From assembly GCA_900491605.1 (NCBI GenBank), contig UESW01004999.1, forward strand, positions 498,028 to 562,027: a DNA stretch of 64,000 nucleotides. The letters run 5' to 3'. The position numbers and the translations under genes were made by a program. The notes below the pieces were generated by a model that worked only from the letters and a program-made list of their open reading frames with translations, had not been told where the DNA came from and did not search any database. Source of the DNA: Calamus simplicifolius (Eukaryota; Streptophyta; Magnoliopsida; Arecales; Arecaceae). Below, piece by piece: positions 34,164 to 46,815 of the stretch. Every line of letters begins with the position of its first letter. The first letter of the stretch is position 1.

Positions 34164-37100
34164 CTATTGAGGAGTTTCGATCGTCATTCCATCTATGTCA
34201 TTTCGCGTCCACACAACATCGTCAATACCAGGTTCAATAGCTTCATGGTTGGAAGTGTTAATACAATATTCGTTGACTAAATATTCATCCTCATCATCGT
34301 CAGTCACTTCCTCTTCACCAATGTCATACACGTCTCTTGGTTTTGTCTTAACAACCACAACCCAATTTGGGCATCTTTCATCTGCCACATAAAATACTTG
34401 AGATACTTGGGAAGATAAAACAAACGGATCATCAGTTATCCGACTACCAGTGTGTACTAAATGAGAAAAATTTACAAGAGTAAATCCAAACTCGTCCACC
34501 TTGAAACCTCTACCCCGAGCAACGTCTGCCCAATCACATTTGAATAACACATATCGGGACCCATCATAATACATAACCTCAATTATGCGTGTTAATTGGC
34601 CATACCAAGCAGGGCCATCTTGATCAGTACACACACTAACACCACAATTCTGAGTTTTCTTCCCATTTTCATGATTCCTAGTGCGAAATTTTGTGCCATT
34701 AATGACAATTCGCTTAAATTCTTTGGCAATTTGCATGGGACCTTTAGAATGCATTACAACTTTATGGCCCAATTCACTTCTTCCATTGTCATCCATTTTC
34801 ATTACCTGAAAGGTTGGATTATTAGCATTGATTAAAATGATGAAAAAAAGCTACAGAGGCATAATAAAATTGGTCTTGGGTGTAATCCATACATAGTCTT
34901 GGAACCAATTACAAAATTGGTCTTCATGCCTCTTCTGTAATTCTTCATTCGATAAATGATTCCCATCAACTATATTCCTCATTATTTCCAAGTGCATCCT
35001 ATATATGTTCACGACATCACAAATGTCTGTTATAATTACACAAATATAAATGAAATGTAATTTGATTCATACGTATTAAGCATTGCAACTCACATGCGGA
35101 ATGGAGTGAAATCGTCAGAGTTGAAGAGAATATAGCGATGTGCTTGGGTCCATGACGTAAAATCGAGTCGAACGTCAACAACTTTTCCTTTAGAATCATC
35201 AGGGTTTCTAGATGGTCTATTGAAAACCGTTCGAGCGGATTCTAAATAACGAGAACAAAACATCAATAATTCCTCCAACAAATATCCTTCAGCAATGGAA
35301 CCTTCTGGTGCAGCTTTGTTATGCACATGAAACTTAAGTCGGTGTAGGTACCTGCCACATAAATCATTAGATGACTTTTACTATTTTTTTTTAATGTTCT
35401 CATTCAACTGATATTTATGTGTTTTTAATTCAATAACTATAGCATACCTTTCAACGGGATACATCCATCGATAATGAACAGGTCCTCCAAGCTTACATTC
35501 TGCAACTAAATGTACGGTCAAGTGCACCATAATCGTGAAAAATGATGGCGGAAATATCATTTCTAATTGGCACAATATGTAAGGTATTCTAGATTCCAAT
35601 CGGTCCAAATCTTCAAGCCGCAATGTTTTGGAACAAATTCCCCTGAAGAATCCAGATAGCTCGATTAATGGTTCTATTACCTTCTTAGGTAATGACCCAC
35701 GTAATGCAATTGGCAGGAGCTGTTGCATTAGTATGTGGCAATCATGACTCTTCAGGCCTACTATAGTACGGTGTTGAAGCTTGACACAACGTGAAACATT
35801 TGAAGAATAACCATCTGGTACTTTTACATTTTGTATAACCTTCAACAAGTCTTCTTTCTCTTTGTTGCTCATTGTGAAAATAGCTGGAGGCAAATATGTC
35901 TTCTCTGTAGCTGTTATAACCGGATGAAGTTGTGGTCTCAAACCCAACTCTTGTAAGTCAAGTCGTGCCTTTATGCCATCTTTTGATTTTGTATCAATAT
36001 TTAACAGTGTGCCAACAATATTATCCACCACATTTTTTTCAATGTGCATCACATCAAGATTATGACGCAATAAATTATCTTTCCAGTAAGGCAAACTAAA
36101 GAAAATACTACGTTTCTTCCATGAGTGTTCCTTAACATTAGTCGACCCCACAACTCTTTTTCTTTTATGATCTGTTCTATCATTGCAATTTAAATCATCT
36201 AATTGTTCCAAAATTTCATCAGGTGTTGGCATAGTAGGTGAAGGATCAATTTCTCGTGTACCATCAAATGTTTTTGCCATCATTCTCCACCTATGATCAC
36301 TTGGCAAGAATCGTCTATGGCCCATATAAGAAAACTTTTTTCCATGTTTCAGCCATCTAGATCGTGTGTTACCCATACAACAAGGACATGCTAAACGACC
36401 TTTCGTACTCCACCCAGACAAATCACCATACGCAGGAAAATCATTTATCGTCCACATTAAAGCCACCCGCATTGTAAATATCTCTTTGGAGCAAACATCA
36501 TAGGTTGGTGCTCCAACATCCCATAATTCCTTTAATTCTGATATTAGAGGCTCTAAGTATACATCTATATTCATTGAAGGTGATGATGGTCCTGGTATAA
36601 TCAACGATAGCATGAAACTTGATCGTTTCATGCACATCCAAGGAGGTAAATTGTAAGGTACCAACATAACCGGCCAGGTACTATAGGAAATGCTCATGTT
36701 ACCAAAAGGATTAAAGCCATCTGCAGATAAACCAAGCCTAACATTGCGGGGGTCAGAGGCAAAATCATCATGTTGTGAATCAAACATCTTCCAAGCCATG
36801 CCATCTGCTGGATGCCTTAGTACCCCATCATTATTGCGGCCTATAGCATGCCATTTCATTTGTGAAGAAGTCTTTGATGACATAAAAAGCCTTTGCAACC
36901 TTGTCTTTAACGGAAACCACCGTAATATTTTTGCTGGACTTCTTTTACCTTTTCTAGACCTATCATCCATAGACTCTTTTTGCTTCCATTTTGATGCTCC
37001 GCATACCACGCATGTTTCCAGATTCTCATTGTCCTTCCAAAATAACATACAACCATTGGGACAAACTAAGATCTTCTCGTATCCAAGACCTAACTCATTC

Positions 37101-37746
37101 ATGTACTTCTTCGCCTCGTACGTATTTTTTGGCAATGATGCTCCTGGTGGGAGCAACTCATTCACAAATTCAAGTAGTTCTGTGAATATGCTATTACTCA
37201 ATCCACCCAAACACTTCATATTCCAGAGACGTACGATAGCACTAAACTTAGTATGTTTTGTGCACCCTTCATATAATGGCTCATCAGCATCTTTCAACAT
37301 ATTGTAAAATTTATTAACTCTTTCGCTAGAACCTTGTCGATTTTCATTTTGCACTCCAGCTTCTCCAGCATCCACACCTATTTCAGGCCCACCCTCAACT
37401 ATTTCAGGATCAAACATAGGGAAAACGTCATGCAACATTGTTGTCATCCCACCAGAGCCTTCATTTATTTGCTCATTATTATTTGGGCATCAGTAGCATG
37501 GTAAGATGCCTCCCCTATTCTCTCCCCATGAGCATGCCAAATGGTGTAACCTTGAGAAATTCCATAGCTAATCAAATGATCATATACCATGTTGGGCATG
37601 AACATCTTACGTAATCCACATTTTCTACATGGGCAACAAATCGGCGAATCTGTAGCACCATTCTCGCATGCAAACTTCAAAAAGTCATTGACACCATTGA
37701 CGTACTCTTTTGTATGTCGAGGTTTTTTCATCCAACTTTTGTCCAT
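34164..37746 (-). pseudogene. CACTA tnp2-type transposase gene, one frameshift
   Basis: Domains in order: Transpos_assoc at 37746-37490 (MDKSWMKKPRHTKEY, CPCRKC); Transposase_21/tnp2 at about 37447-35700 (CPNGCMLFWKDN, C-VCGASKWK, DGFNPFGNMSISYSTWPV, YNLPPWMCMK, CPCCMG, LRHNLDVMHIEKN); DUF4218 at about 35700-35090 (LLPIALRG, CSKTL, PPSFFTIMVHLTVHL, APEGSIAEGYL); DUF4216 at 34802-34164 (YVLFKCDWADV, VDEFGFTLVNFS, FVLSSQVSQVFYV). An intron at 35352-35447 has GT/AG ends and splices GAA AG|G TAC in frame. Further introns lie near 35089-34996 and 34880-34803. A single-base frame change near 37485 separates the first domain from the rest (the open frame upstream of 37447 continues as NNNEQINEGSGGMTTML). 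It is the catalytic enzyme that cuts the CACTA ends. Confidence 0.88.
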
Positions 37747-38400
37747 AGCTTAACTATATTTTAAATATGAAAATAGAATAGAATCAGATGATTGGCCCTT
37801 AAACTATTATCTTCTACGCAAAAAACAGAGCAATCAAAAAGTTTGGCCCTTAAACCATGACTACTACCAAATCGGCATTCTTACTCGTTCTGTTCCTCTG
37901 TTTTCATGGAAACCAAACAAAAGAAAATCCACCAAACATACTAAAATTTATATCAGTGATAATAGTTTGTAGCTAGGGAACTTGTAAATAAATGGGAAAC
38001 CATCAACTGTGTTGAGAAACCATCAACTTCTAAATAAAATGGGACTAAAGTTAATATTACCTGTACGGTTACGATGCCCTTTGCTACAGCCTCTGTATTA
38101 CCGTGTACCGTGGCTATCGATATTACTAACCTTCTGGTGCTCTGTTTTGAGGCTACAAAACAGAGCCTCTCTCTTCTATCAATCGGTGGACGCTGTGACA
38201 GAGGAAGGCTGGTGGGTAGAATATTTTCGTGTGGGGACGTTGTTGTGTGGAGGATGATATGTGATCAGGCCGGGCGATGTGAAGGGACGTTCTGTGTTGC
38301 TGCGTGGGAATGTAATGCACGAGAGAAGGCGAAGAGGCTGATCGCGTGCGGAAGGAGCGAGCGGAGCTAGCGCTTCATTTAAGGCATTTTTCGAGAGCGG
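37747..38400. other. CACTA: region 5' of the tnp2 gene
   Basis: This non-coding region of mixed composition probably holds the transposase promoter and leader. A GC-richer patch at 38200-38370 gives small frames of no family. No promoter box was assigned. Confidence 0.4.
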
Positions 38401-41230
38401 GGGCGTTGAACTTCTCGAAATTGGCCATTAAAAAAATAAGAAAAAAAAGCTATATCAAAGATATGTATACTAATTTTTTTTATTTTAAAAATTATTTATA
38501 AAATTTTTAAAGCTTTAAGTACTATAAATTTAGTGTTTTTACGTAGAAGTGAAAATAAATATTGAAAAGCATGGGTTCCAAAGACTTCTTCAAGTGGCAA
38601 CAGCAAATGAAAGATGAGATCTAGAAATAATGAAATTGATGTCATCAATGATAATGATCAGCTTAGATGAAAAGAATTTAAAGAGCAATATTAATAATTA
38701 TTGGACTGTATAAAAAAAAAAGAGTGATGGAGCCTTGGGATTTATTTCGATGCTAAGCCAATATGAGATTGTTGTTGACGACAATTTAGAGGAATTCTTT
38801 AATGTTTAGGATTTTTCAAAGGCAATAAAAGTTTTGAATTATAATTATCTTTCTCGCATGTAATTATAATTATCTTGAATATAATTATGATTATCTTAGA
38901 TTCTTTATGATCATGTCATTATATTTGGTTTTTATTATTAAATTTTGTTTAAATTTAATTAATATTTAAGTAGTACTCAATTTATATCCGTATCTAGATA
39001 AATAAGTATGGATATGCTTGATATCCAATTTGTATCCGTATCCATTTATAACAAATATGGATATACTTAATATTCGATTCGTATCCGTATATAACAAATA
39101 TGGATATATTTGATATCCGATTCGTATCCGTATCCGTATATAACAAATATGGATATGCTTGATATTCGATTCGTATTCGTATTCATTTAGAATAAATATG
39201 GATATGAATTTTAATATTCATTTAGTATTCGTATTCGTAAAAAAATATGGATACAAATATGGATATACTACTATCCGATCCGTATCCGATCCATTTTCAG
39301 CCCTAGTGCAGATCCTTGAAGATATAAGTATGCATGAGATAATTAACTATGGAATGGTAATTAGATTACAACATTGTTTAATCTTTTTACTCTTTAAATT
39401 TACCAATCCATAAATTTAGTCTTTTTTTTCTTTAAATTTGAAAAAAAAAATAGATTACAGCATTAATGAATCCTCAAACTTAATTCTTTAACAGATAAAT
39501 AAAAGAGTACTACTACATCCACAAAGCAATCATACAAAAAAAATCATACAAATTGATGTGGTTTTATCGGATCTATTAAATCTACTTTACAATAAAAGTA
39601 ACGTTACAATCTGACAAACAACATTAAGCCATGTCAGTTTGTATGATTACTTTTGTGTAATCTCTTTATGACTATAATATTTCTCTAAATAAAATGGGAC
39701 TAAAGTTTAAAATTTAAGAATTGATAAATTTTATTTTATAATTACTGATATTAATGCAATAGGAAAAAAAAAGAATAATAATGATACATAAGTGCTGCGA
39801 GAGAGGAGGCTATGTGGGAAGAAATGAAAAAAAGAAGAAGAAGAGAGTTTGGTAAAAGTAACAATTGGCAGCCTCACACCAACCTATAATGCCACTTTGC
39901 TAGGCCTTCCACCTAGGATTCAAAAGTTAGGTTTACATTTTAATAAATTTATACTTAGGAAAAATTTAAGAATCTCTTTATTTTCTATAAGTAGAGCTCA
40001 GTGGACTTTATTATAAGGATTTATTTCCTGTCACCAGTTATTGGCTTAATTTAGTTTTAGACAAATAAATGGTTCTAGTAAATTTGAGTGAATTATATTT
40101 CATATATTAAGGTTTAGTGGTCAAGTTGTTTCAAGGTCTGTTGTCGAAGACCTTAAGCAATTTCTTAATCATTCGATTTATAAGCATTAGCATTGTACTC
40201 TGGCACAATTTGATTGGCAATATAGTGCGTTATATAGTATTACTATATAATTTAGTATTACTATATCATTATATATAATTTAGTATTACTATATACTATT
40301 ATTAATGATATAACAATAGTATGTTATATCATTAATAATTTAGTATTACTATATCACTATAATTAATAGTATCATAAGTGATATAGTATTAGTACAGTGA
40401 TTTATATAATAATTTATATATAGACTTAAATTATATTACTAATAGTATTAGAGTACGTATTAGTATAAGACCATAAAGTATAAATTGTAAAGCATATGAT
40501 CAAAATAAATATTCATGTTTGAGATGATAATGATTTTATTACATATATTTTTAATATTAACATAAAATTATAATAACATTATCTTTTATATAATATATAT
40601 ATAAAATATTATTATAAATATAATATAATTATATTTAATATAAAGAAAGAGGCGTACATATTAATCAACAAATTAGAAACAAAGTGGCGGAACCAACAAT
40701 TTCTTTGAAGAGGGACTGATTTTTTTTAACCGTATGACACATTTAGCGGTTAATATAAACAGAAATTAATAAGTTTATTATTTTTCTTATTGATTTTAAT
40801 TTAATTTTGATGAGACCACATCCTTGAAAATATATATTATATAGAAATGATACAAAATTTAATACCTATAAGAAAAAAAAATGAGAGAGACATTTTTAAA
40901 TATATTAGAATTGGCTAAAATTTTAAAAAGTATATGAGAATCATAAATATTTTGGGAGGGCCATGTTCTATATTTATAAAATTATGTTAAATAAAATCTT
41001 AACATCATAGGACTATTTTAAATTTCCCATAATTTTGGCATGTCCTCCCTTAAGCTCAAAGTGTTTCCGGGACCGCCACTTACCATATACAATTTCCCTC
41101 AAACGCATATAAAAACTAATGAAACTTAAGTTGCCGCCTCTACGCTGCCTCAAAATTTTCATTCCATTTAAATTTCCCTCTCACTGCTTGAGTACGCGGC
41201 AATAATGATACATGAAAATTTTCCAGCGCC
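38401..41230. other. CACTA: AT-rich interior with degenerate repeats
   Basis: No gene. 38985-39300 is a degenerate tandem repeat (see the separate entry). 40200-40660 is dominated by TAGTATTACTATA-like repeats, and the rest is AT-rich. It may include older insertions, but I could not define ends. Confidence 0.5.
38985..39300. repeat. Degenerate tandem repeat built on ATCCGTATCC / AACAAATATGGATATG
   Basis: Seven to eight imperfect units with a period near 35-40 bases contain GATTCGTATCCGTAT followed by AACAAATATGGATATG and CTTGATAT. The units contain the partly complementary phrases GGATAT and ATATCC. Confidence 0.75.
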
Positions 41231-41730
41231 TTTTATTCGAACAATGGAAGTCCCTCCAACCAACGCCACCACCCTCCTGTTAGAGTATGCGCTGACTCCC
41301 CCACACTCGGAAAGCTGCATCGGAAGCCACATGTGAGACGCCAAGAACCAGCAGCCACCTGTGCAAGTACTGAACCTGCAGCCTCTGTTTTAAGCAAGAA
41401 GAACAGAGCATTGTTCTCCAAACCGAGGGCCATGGCTTGCTGCAGCTGGGCCACGATGCCACCGCAAGGAGCAACAGAAGACGCTGGAAAACAAGCCTCC
41501 ACTGCCCAGTTGATGTTCATCATGCACCACCGTCCGCAACTCCCATGCCATTTTATGCGTAAACTCCCTCACACCATGCTTTCTCTCTCCATTCTCTCTC
41601 TCTCTCTCTTTCTTATCACAATATTTCTCCCTTCCACAGTACACTGGCGCTTCCCAGCCACCTTGCCGCCGCTTCGTAGCTGCTCTCATTGAGAGTCTCC
41701 GTCGCACAGCTCCTGTTTGGTTCTGCGTTT
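41231..41730. other. GC-rich island inside the CACTA element, unassigned
   Basis: This ~500-bp patch is clearly richer in G+C than both AT-rich flanks. It has open frames on both strands; the longest minus-strand one is 41523-41233, with the phrases QQAMALGLENNALFFLLKTE and AAGSVLAQVAAGSW. I do not recognise a family. It ends in a (CT)n run near 41590-41612. It could be a second captured host fragment or an untranslated exon. Confidence 0.35.
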
Positions 41731-41835
41731 TCATTTTTTTCTATTTTTTCTGTTTGGTTCTTCAGCGTAAGTTTTGCTTTTTTTTTTTTTTGATTCAAGG
41801 TACTGATATTCATGTAAAGTGTTTAATTTAATTCA

Positions 41836-43560
41836 TTGACTTGCTTTGTAGGAAAAAAAATGGAAGAGCAAACATCATATGAATTCATTACTCTTCACCA
41901 ACCATTTGGAAGAGGTTTTTCTAAACTTAAAATGCATAAATCTTACCTGTTTGGACAGTTGCCTGTGGATGAATGTGGTTGCAAGGTTTGTGTTCGGAAG
42001 ATTGGTTTTTGCAGTACTTGTATGTGTCTTGTGTTCTTGAAGTTTGAGATGGCGTCAAATGCTTGTAGTTGGGTTGGATGTTTGTCGTCATTGGTGCCAT
42101 ACCGATTGTGGGTTACGAGAAATGGCACCAGTTTGCCGATTTCGTACTCTGTTTGGTCTTTGAAATTTCCACAAACTGACATAAGGCAAACAAATCAAGT
42201 CACAATGACATAAGCCGATGTTTCTAGTCCTCTATTTAGCTGTGTTTGGTCTTATAATGACACAGAGGTATCATCTAATATGCACTCTGGTCCGTATAGG
42301 CTTCTCAAACTATATGCACATATTTGAGCTTCTTTCTTGTGATGTTTATGACCCAACTATATACACAACTAGTTCGGTGGTTATGGTAGTTCGGTGGTTA
42401 TGCTAGTTTTACTTTAAAACACAGCTAAATAGAGGACTAGAAACATCGGCCAGGTACAATGGAACCCATGTTCTTCGGCATCCATGAGTGTCGGAGGAAC
42501 ATTTTCAAATAGACTTGCAAGTTAAACTTTAAGGACTGAGTAAATCTTAAGGCATTCCTTGGAGAAGGTGAAGCTAGAAAAAAAAAAAAAAAAAGAAGAA
42601 GCCGTGCTTGCCACAAATCCAACAATATGTTTATTGAGAGGGATAATAATGCAAGTGGGGGAGAAGAAGGGGGTGGGGTGGGGTGGGGGTTGAAGAGCCT
42701 TGTAGAATAGCTTGAGTTCATAAAGCAAATCCTATGTACATTTATTATTAGATTGCATTGATTATATATGTTTTTGCATTTGCATTAGAGGTCCCTTGTA
42801 ATTAACCAGATTTTCAATCTCTATCTTTTTGCATTTGCTTTAGAGGTCTCTTGCATTTACAAAATAGTTTACATTTTTAATCTCTATTTTAAAAATATAT
42901 GAAAAGTTGATCTAATTCTATGTACTTAACAAGATTTACATTTTTCAGATGCCGTGTAGATCATTTTTCAGATGCCGTGCTCAAGGTATACTCTGTTTTT
43001 TGATATTTTGAGTAGGATATATAAACGAGCAGATCATTTGAATCTTACCCATTGTTTGAATCTGGACTATTATGCTTTCAGCTACTAGATTAGAAGCTCT
43101 TCAGCTTGAGGATTGTATGATATTGAATATGACCCAAAGAAACATTTTGCAAGCTCAACGATTGCAAAACTTTTTTGGTTATCGATGAAGTTTCAGCTAT
43201 TGATTTATGGTTACTCTCTATTAATTTAATATAACTTTTTTGATCTTTTTCAGGCTCAACGGTTGCATAACATTTTCCAAAAAAACTATTGGATAAATGT
43301 GAAGAAGAAGTACCTATGAAAGAAATGGTCTTAAAGCTAATGACAAACACAATGTGAAGATGAAGAATTATTCATGAAGAACTTTAATGTGCTTTGATTT
43401 GTAATTTTTTTTATTATATGAATAATGACCCATTATGTCATATTTATTATTAATTGATATATTATATTTTTTTATTGTGGGATATCATATTATTGGTGTG
43501 TTAGTAAATATTGTTAATTAATGCAATGTGCCAGTAATATATTTATTGTGGTTTTTATAT
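41836..43560. other. CACTA interior, no assigned gene
   Basis: A plus-strand frame of 125 codons at 41836-42213 contains SYEFITLHQPFGRGF, but I recognise nothing in it. The rest is AT-rich. Repeated phrases such as TTTTTGCATTTGC-TTAGAGGTC (42770-42855) and GCTCAACG-TTGCA (43156 and 43257) suggest small local duplications. Exon-like pieces around 42960-43370 were considered but not supported. Confidence 0.35.
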
Positions 43561-44490
43561 TAATGTTGTTAATTTAAAAAAATATGCTAGCAACAAATTA
43601 GTGGCAGCGTTTACAATAAGCCGCAATGCAGAAAAAAAAAACTCATGGTGACGTTTAGATAAATGCCGTTAATAAATTCAAGGTGTCGCCAATGTACTAT
43701 TAGTAACATTAAATAAAACCGCTAATTTGTATGATGTGCTGGCAACGTAATGTGGCGGCGTTTATGTTAACGTCGCTATTTTAAAAATACCATTGTTTAG
43801 ATAAATGCCATTAATAAATTTGCTAAAATACTGTTAGTGGCATTTAAATAAATGCCGCCAAATTGTATGATGAGTCGGCATCGTACTAATAGTGGCGTTT
43901 AGCTAATCGCCATTAAATTAGGACATTGGCGACGTTTAGATAAATGTCATTAAATTATTTAAGGTGCCGCCGCCAATGTACTATTAGTGGCATTTAAATA
44001 AATGCCACCAATTTATATGATGCGTCGGCAAATTATTAGTAGCGGCATTTATCGTAATGTCGCTATTTTAAAAAGTGGCGGCAGTCAGAAAAAATGCTGT
44101 TAAAAAATTCAATGTGCCGCCGCCAATGTACTATTAGTGGCATTTAAATAAAGGCCGCTAGTTTATATTATGCGTTGGCAATATAGTAGCAGTGGCGTTT
44201 ATGGTAACGCCACTAGTATATGCCAGATAATGACAATGATAAAGTGGCGGCGTTTTGAGAAACGCTGTTAATATAGATACTATGGCGGCATTTCACGAAA
44301 TGCCACTAAATTACATACAAACGCCGCTAATGAGATTTATCAATACCGGCGGTTGCGCAAACGCCGGAACATGGGAAATAGCACCCTCCAGTAACGGCGG
44401 ACGGTTACGCCGGTAGAAAATCGCCGCAAATTAATTAGCGACATTTTTTGGGACAGTTATTGGCGCATATCCAACGCCGGTAATTCTGTC
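43560..44490. repeat. Right subterminal repeats of the CACTA element
   Basis: This is a dense set of GTGGCGGCGTTTA, AATGCCGCTAA and ACTATTAGTGGCATTTAAAT phrases in alternating orientation over about 900 bases, much longer than the left set of the same motif. Confidence 0.85.
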
Positions 44491-44711
44491 TTTTTTTGTA
44501 GTGTTTCTCCTGGACCTCACCCTCCGCTGGAATCCCTTCCTTCCGCCCTTCCTCGCTTCCTATTGTTAGCTTCGCTTGCGCTGCTTTCAGCCCTGCCGCT
44601 GACATCTCAACTTCACTCATGCAGTTGCTTCATCACGGGCACTACATTTATAGACAATTTTTTTATAGATAAGAAAAGAATAATTTTTTTTAAAACTACC
44701 ATCTACCTGTC

Positions 44712-44978
44712 CTTATAGATATGCTAAGCTTAAAGTCACCTTGCAAATAAATACAATATTATGTATGTCGATTTGCAAATATAAACAAAGAAAGGTTTAA
44801 CATGTAATATTAGGACAATATTAGGTGTGACATGTAGAGAATTTTAATATTATAGATATGCTAAGCTTGTAGTCACCTTGCAAATAAATACAATATTATG
44901 TATGTCGATTTGCAAATATAAACAAAGAAAGGTTTAACATGTAATATTAGGACAATATTAGGTGTGACATGTAGAGAA

Positions 44979-44986
<8 letters not shown>
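44712..44986. repeat. 138-bp tandem duplication
   Basis: 44712-44850 and 44849-44986 are almost identical, both with GATATGCTAAGCTT, TATTATGTATGTCGATTTGC and AGGTGTGACATGTAGAG. They lie just outside the right end of the CACTA element. Confidence 0.88.

Positions 44987-45012
<26 letters not shown>
44984..45012. repeat. (TA)n microsatellite
   Basis: An uninterrupted TA run directly after the 138-bp duplication. Confidence 0.9.
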
Positions 45013-45014
<2 letters not shown>

Positions 45015-45074
45015 TAAAAGCCTAGCTAGACTAACACCAGTGAAAGGTAACATCAATGAAGGGTATGTTATTCA

Positions 45075-45395
45075 ATATGACGAGAGAAGATTACTGGCGG
45101 CTGGTGGAACATCCTGCCAGGCTTCTTCTGTTTCGAAAGCTGAACTCAGAGCTTCTTGGACCGGCATTAGCAGAGCGACCCAACAACTGCGGGCTCAATA
45201 GATCTTCATTGAAGGTGATTCTTCCATTGTAATTGGATGGATTCATAATAGGGTGGACCATGACGGCGTACACCAGCTCCTTCGTGACATCTGGCAGCTC
45301 CTGCAGGACTCGACGGTTACCATTGCCTGCCATATATATCGGAAGGCAAACTGTGTAGCTAACTGGGGTTGCCTCCTTTGTTGCTTATCACTTCA
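45075..45395 (+). pseudogene. LINE RNase H fragment
   Basis: The plus-strand translation shows the plant LINE RNase H pattern (KAELRA; IFIEGDSSIVIGWIHN; LLRDIWQLLQ; HIYRKANCVANW) with an in-frame stop in the middle. It resembles the 25103-25612 domain but is a separate, shorter remnant on the other strand. Confidence 0.72.
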
Positions 45396-45668
45396 CTAAG
45401 TGGAATTGGTCTTAAGAAGATAGGATTCCATCTTCCCTTTTGATATTTCTTTTCTCTGATCTTTTGGACTATTCTCGAACCAGAGATGTGTGATGGCCCA
45501 TTTTGTATTAAAAAAAAAACAAAAAACAACAACAAAAATTAAACCAAACAGTTCATGCTGCACCCGGCCACCATGAGTCATCACAAGAAACCAAGCTCTT
45601 CCGCATCACATGAACACCAAATTGACCCACAAAATCTAGAAAAGTAGAAAAGTAGAAAAGTAGAAAAG

Positions 45669-45710
<42 letters not shown>

Positions 45711-45838
45711 CACATACTAGATTTGAACATATGTTTTGAAAATAATACAGAGGTACACTAGATAAAACAATAAAGTCTAATTTAGTTTTACCTAATCTTA
45801 ACAAAAATAATAATCATCTGATTTGATTTTAAGATATG
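45396..45838. other. Intergenic with microsatellites
   Basis: No gene. A GTAGAAAA repeat (45637-45670) is followed by (TG)n at 45680-45710. Confidence 0.7.
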
Positions 45839-46190
45839 TGTTGCCGCCGGGATCTGTCCTTCGACTCGGGCGCGGACGATCTCCTGGTCTGGGTTTCCTT
45901 CTGGGCAGACCTGCATAGAAGTCCTCGCGCAAGAGGCGTTGGGGGTGGCCCTCCGCGGAAGACCCTCCGATGCTCAAGTCAGTGGGGATCGGTGATCAAC
46001 AGAAAATGGGGAGAGGGATCTCTCCGGGAAGTCTCTCCAGGGGTGGCTGATCGGGAGCTCCAAGGGAGCGCCGACGAGCAGTGGAGGAGAGAGAGTGAGA
46101 GTGAGAGTGAGCCAGGGGCTGTGAGCTTCCTTCCTACTCGTCGGAGGGCCTCTCGATTGGGTGGTTTGGGGTAATATCCCGTCCACCCTT
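45839..46190 (-). repeat. 3' LTR of Tat2, terminal part (right limit not resolved)
   Basis: The sequence starts TGTTGCCGCCGGGATCTGTC and matches 54088-54305 and, inverted, 54306-54574. These matches cover only the first ~270 bases. The LTR certainly continues to the right, but with no complete partner its end is unknown. Confidence 0.7.
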
Positions 46191-46679
46191 TCCGATTATT
46201 CTGATATCCCGGTTGGGTCGCCGAGATATCATTATTTACCGAAGCTGGTCGCAATGGTTGGTCCATGTCGTCCGCCCATTATCGGCTTGGGCTGATCGTT
46301 CGTGGTTTATCTGATTTATCAGTTCGGACGCCGGAGCATCACGGTTGCCCTGATCTGCTTTGGAGCAGTTTGCTTGAGTTTTGTACCCGTCTTTATTTTA
46401 TGCATTTCAATGCTCTTGTAATGCCTCTCAGGCGGTTGTAATCGATTTCGATGGCAATGAAATAAAGAAAGTTTTTCTTTTTCTCAATTTCTATTTCTTT
46501 TGTGCCAAGAGTTGTTGTTGTTGGCGACGAAACAAGGCATAAGGACATCTCGTTCATTTTTGGACGAGGATCCCGTGCTATCCGAGCCAGTCGGGGCTTG
46601 TAAGCCGCCCAAATCCAGACGAAAATTTGGAGACTGTCCGGCGGTAGAACATATTCCTTGACTATGGCCGAAGCTCGGA

Positions 46680-46815
46680 GATTTATTACTCGACCTTATT
46701 GGGGTTCGAAGATTTGTAGCCCGGCCCTGCCGAGGTTCGGAGAATGGTTACTCGGCCTAGCCGAGGTTCGGAGAATGGTAACTCGGCCCAGCCAAGGTTC
46801 GAAGATTTAGAGCTC
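46680..46815 (+). repeat. Short 31-bp repeat array in Tat2
   Basis: Four to five units of the same 31-bp repeat as the main array, with GCCCAGCCAAGGTTCG and GAGAATGG(T/A)AACTCGG text. Confidence 0.78.

Larger units (their letters stand above)
29868..44503 (-). mobile_element. 14.6-kb CACTA (En/Spm) transposon with transposase genes and a captured host gene piece
   Basis: The left end is CACTACAAAAAAA at 29868, and the right end is its inverted copy (TTTTTTTGTAGTG) ending at 44503. Both flanks are TTT, matching a 3-bp duplication, although T-rich flanks weaken that single point. Subterminal repeats of the GGCGGCGTTTA / AACGCCGC type fill 29885-30150 and 43560-44490. Inside are two minus-strand transposase-type genes (34164-37746 and 31995-34026), as in autonomous En/Spm elements, plus a captured spliced gene fragment (30191-31145, plus strand). 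The tnp2 frame has at least one frameshift, so the copy may no longer be autonomous. Confidence 0.9.
44504..45074. other. Intergenic with tandem duplication and (TA)n
   Basis: No gene. It contains the 138-bp tandem pair listed next and a (TA)n run at 44984-45012. Confidence 0.6.

Noticed and set aside
36690..37307. 205-codon plus-strand frame
   Set aside because: Shadow of the tnp2 transposase on the other strand.
41836..42213. 125-codon plus-strand frame in the CACTA interior
   Set aside because: No recognisable motif and no splice or promoter context. Left as unassigned and not called a gene.
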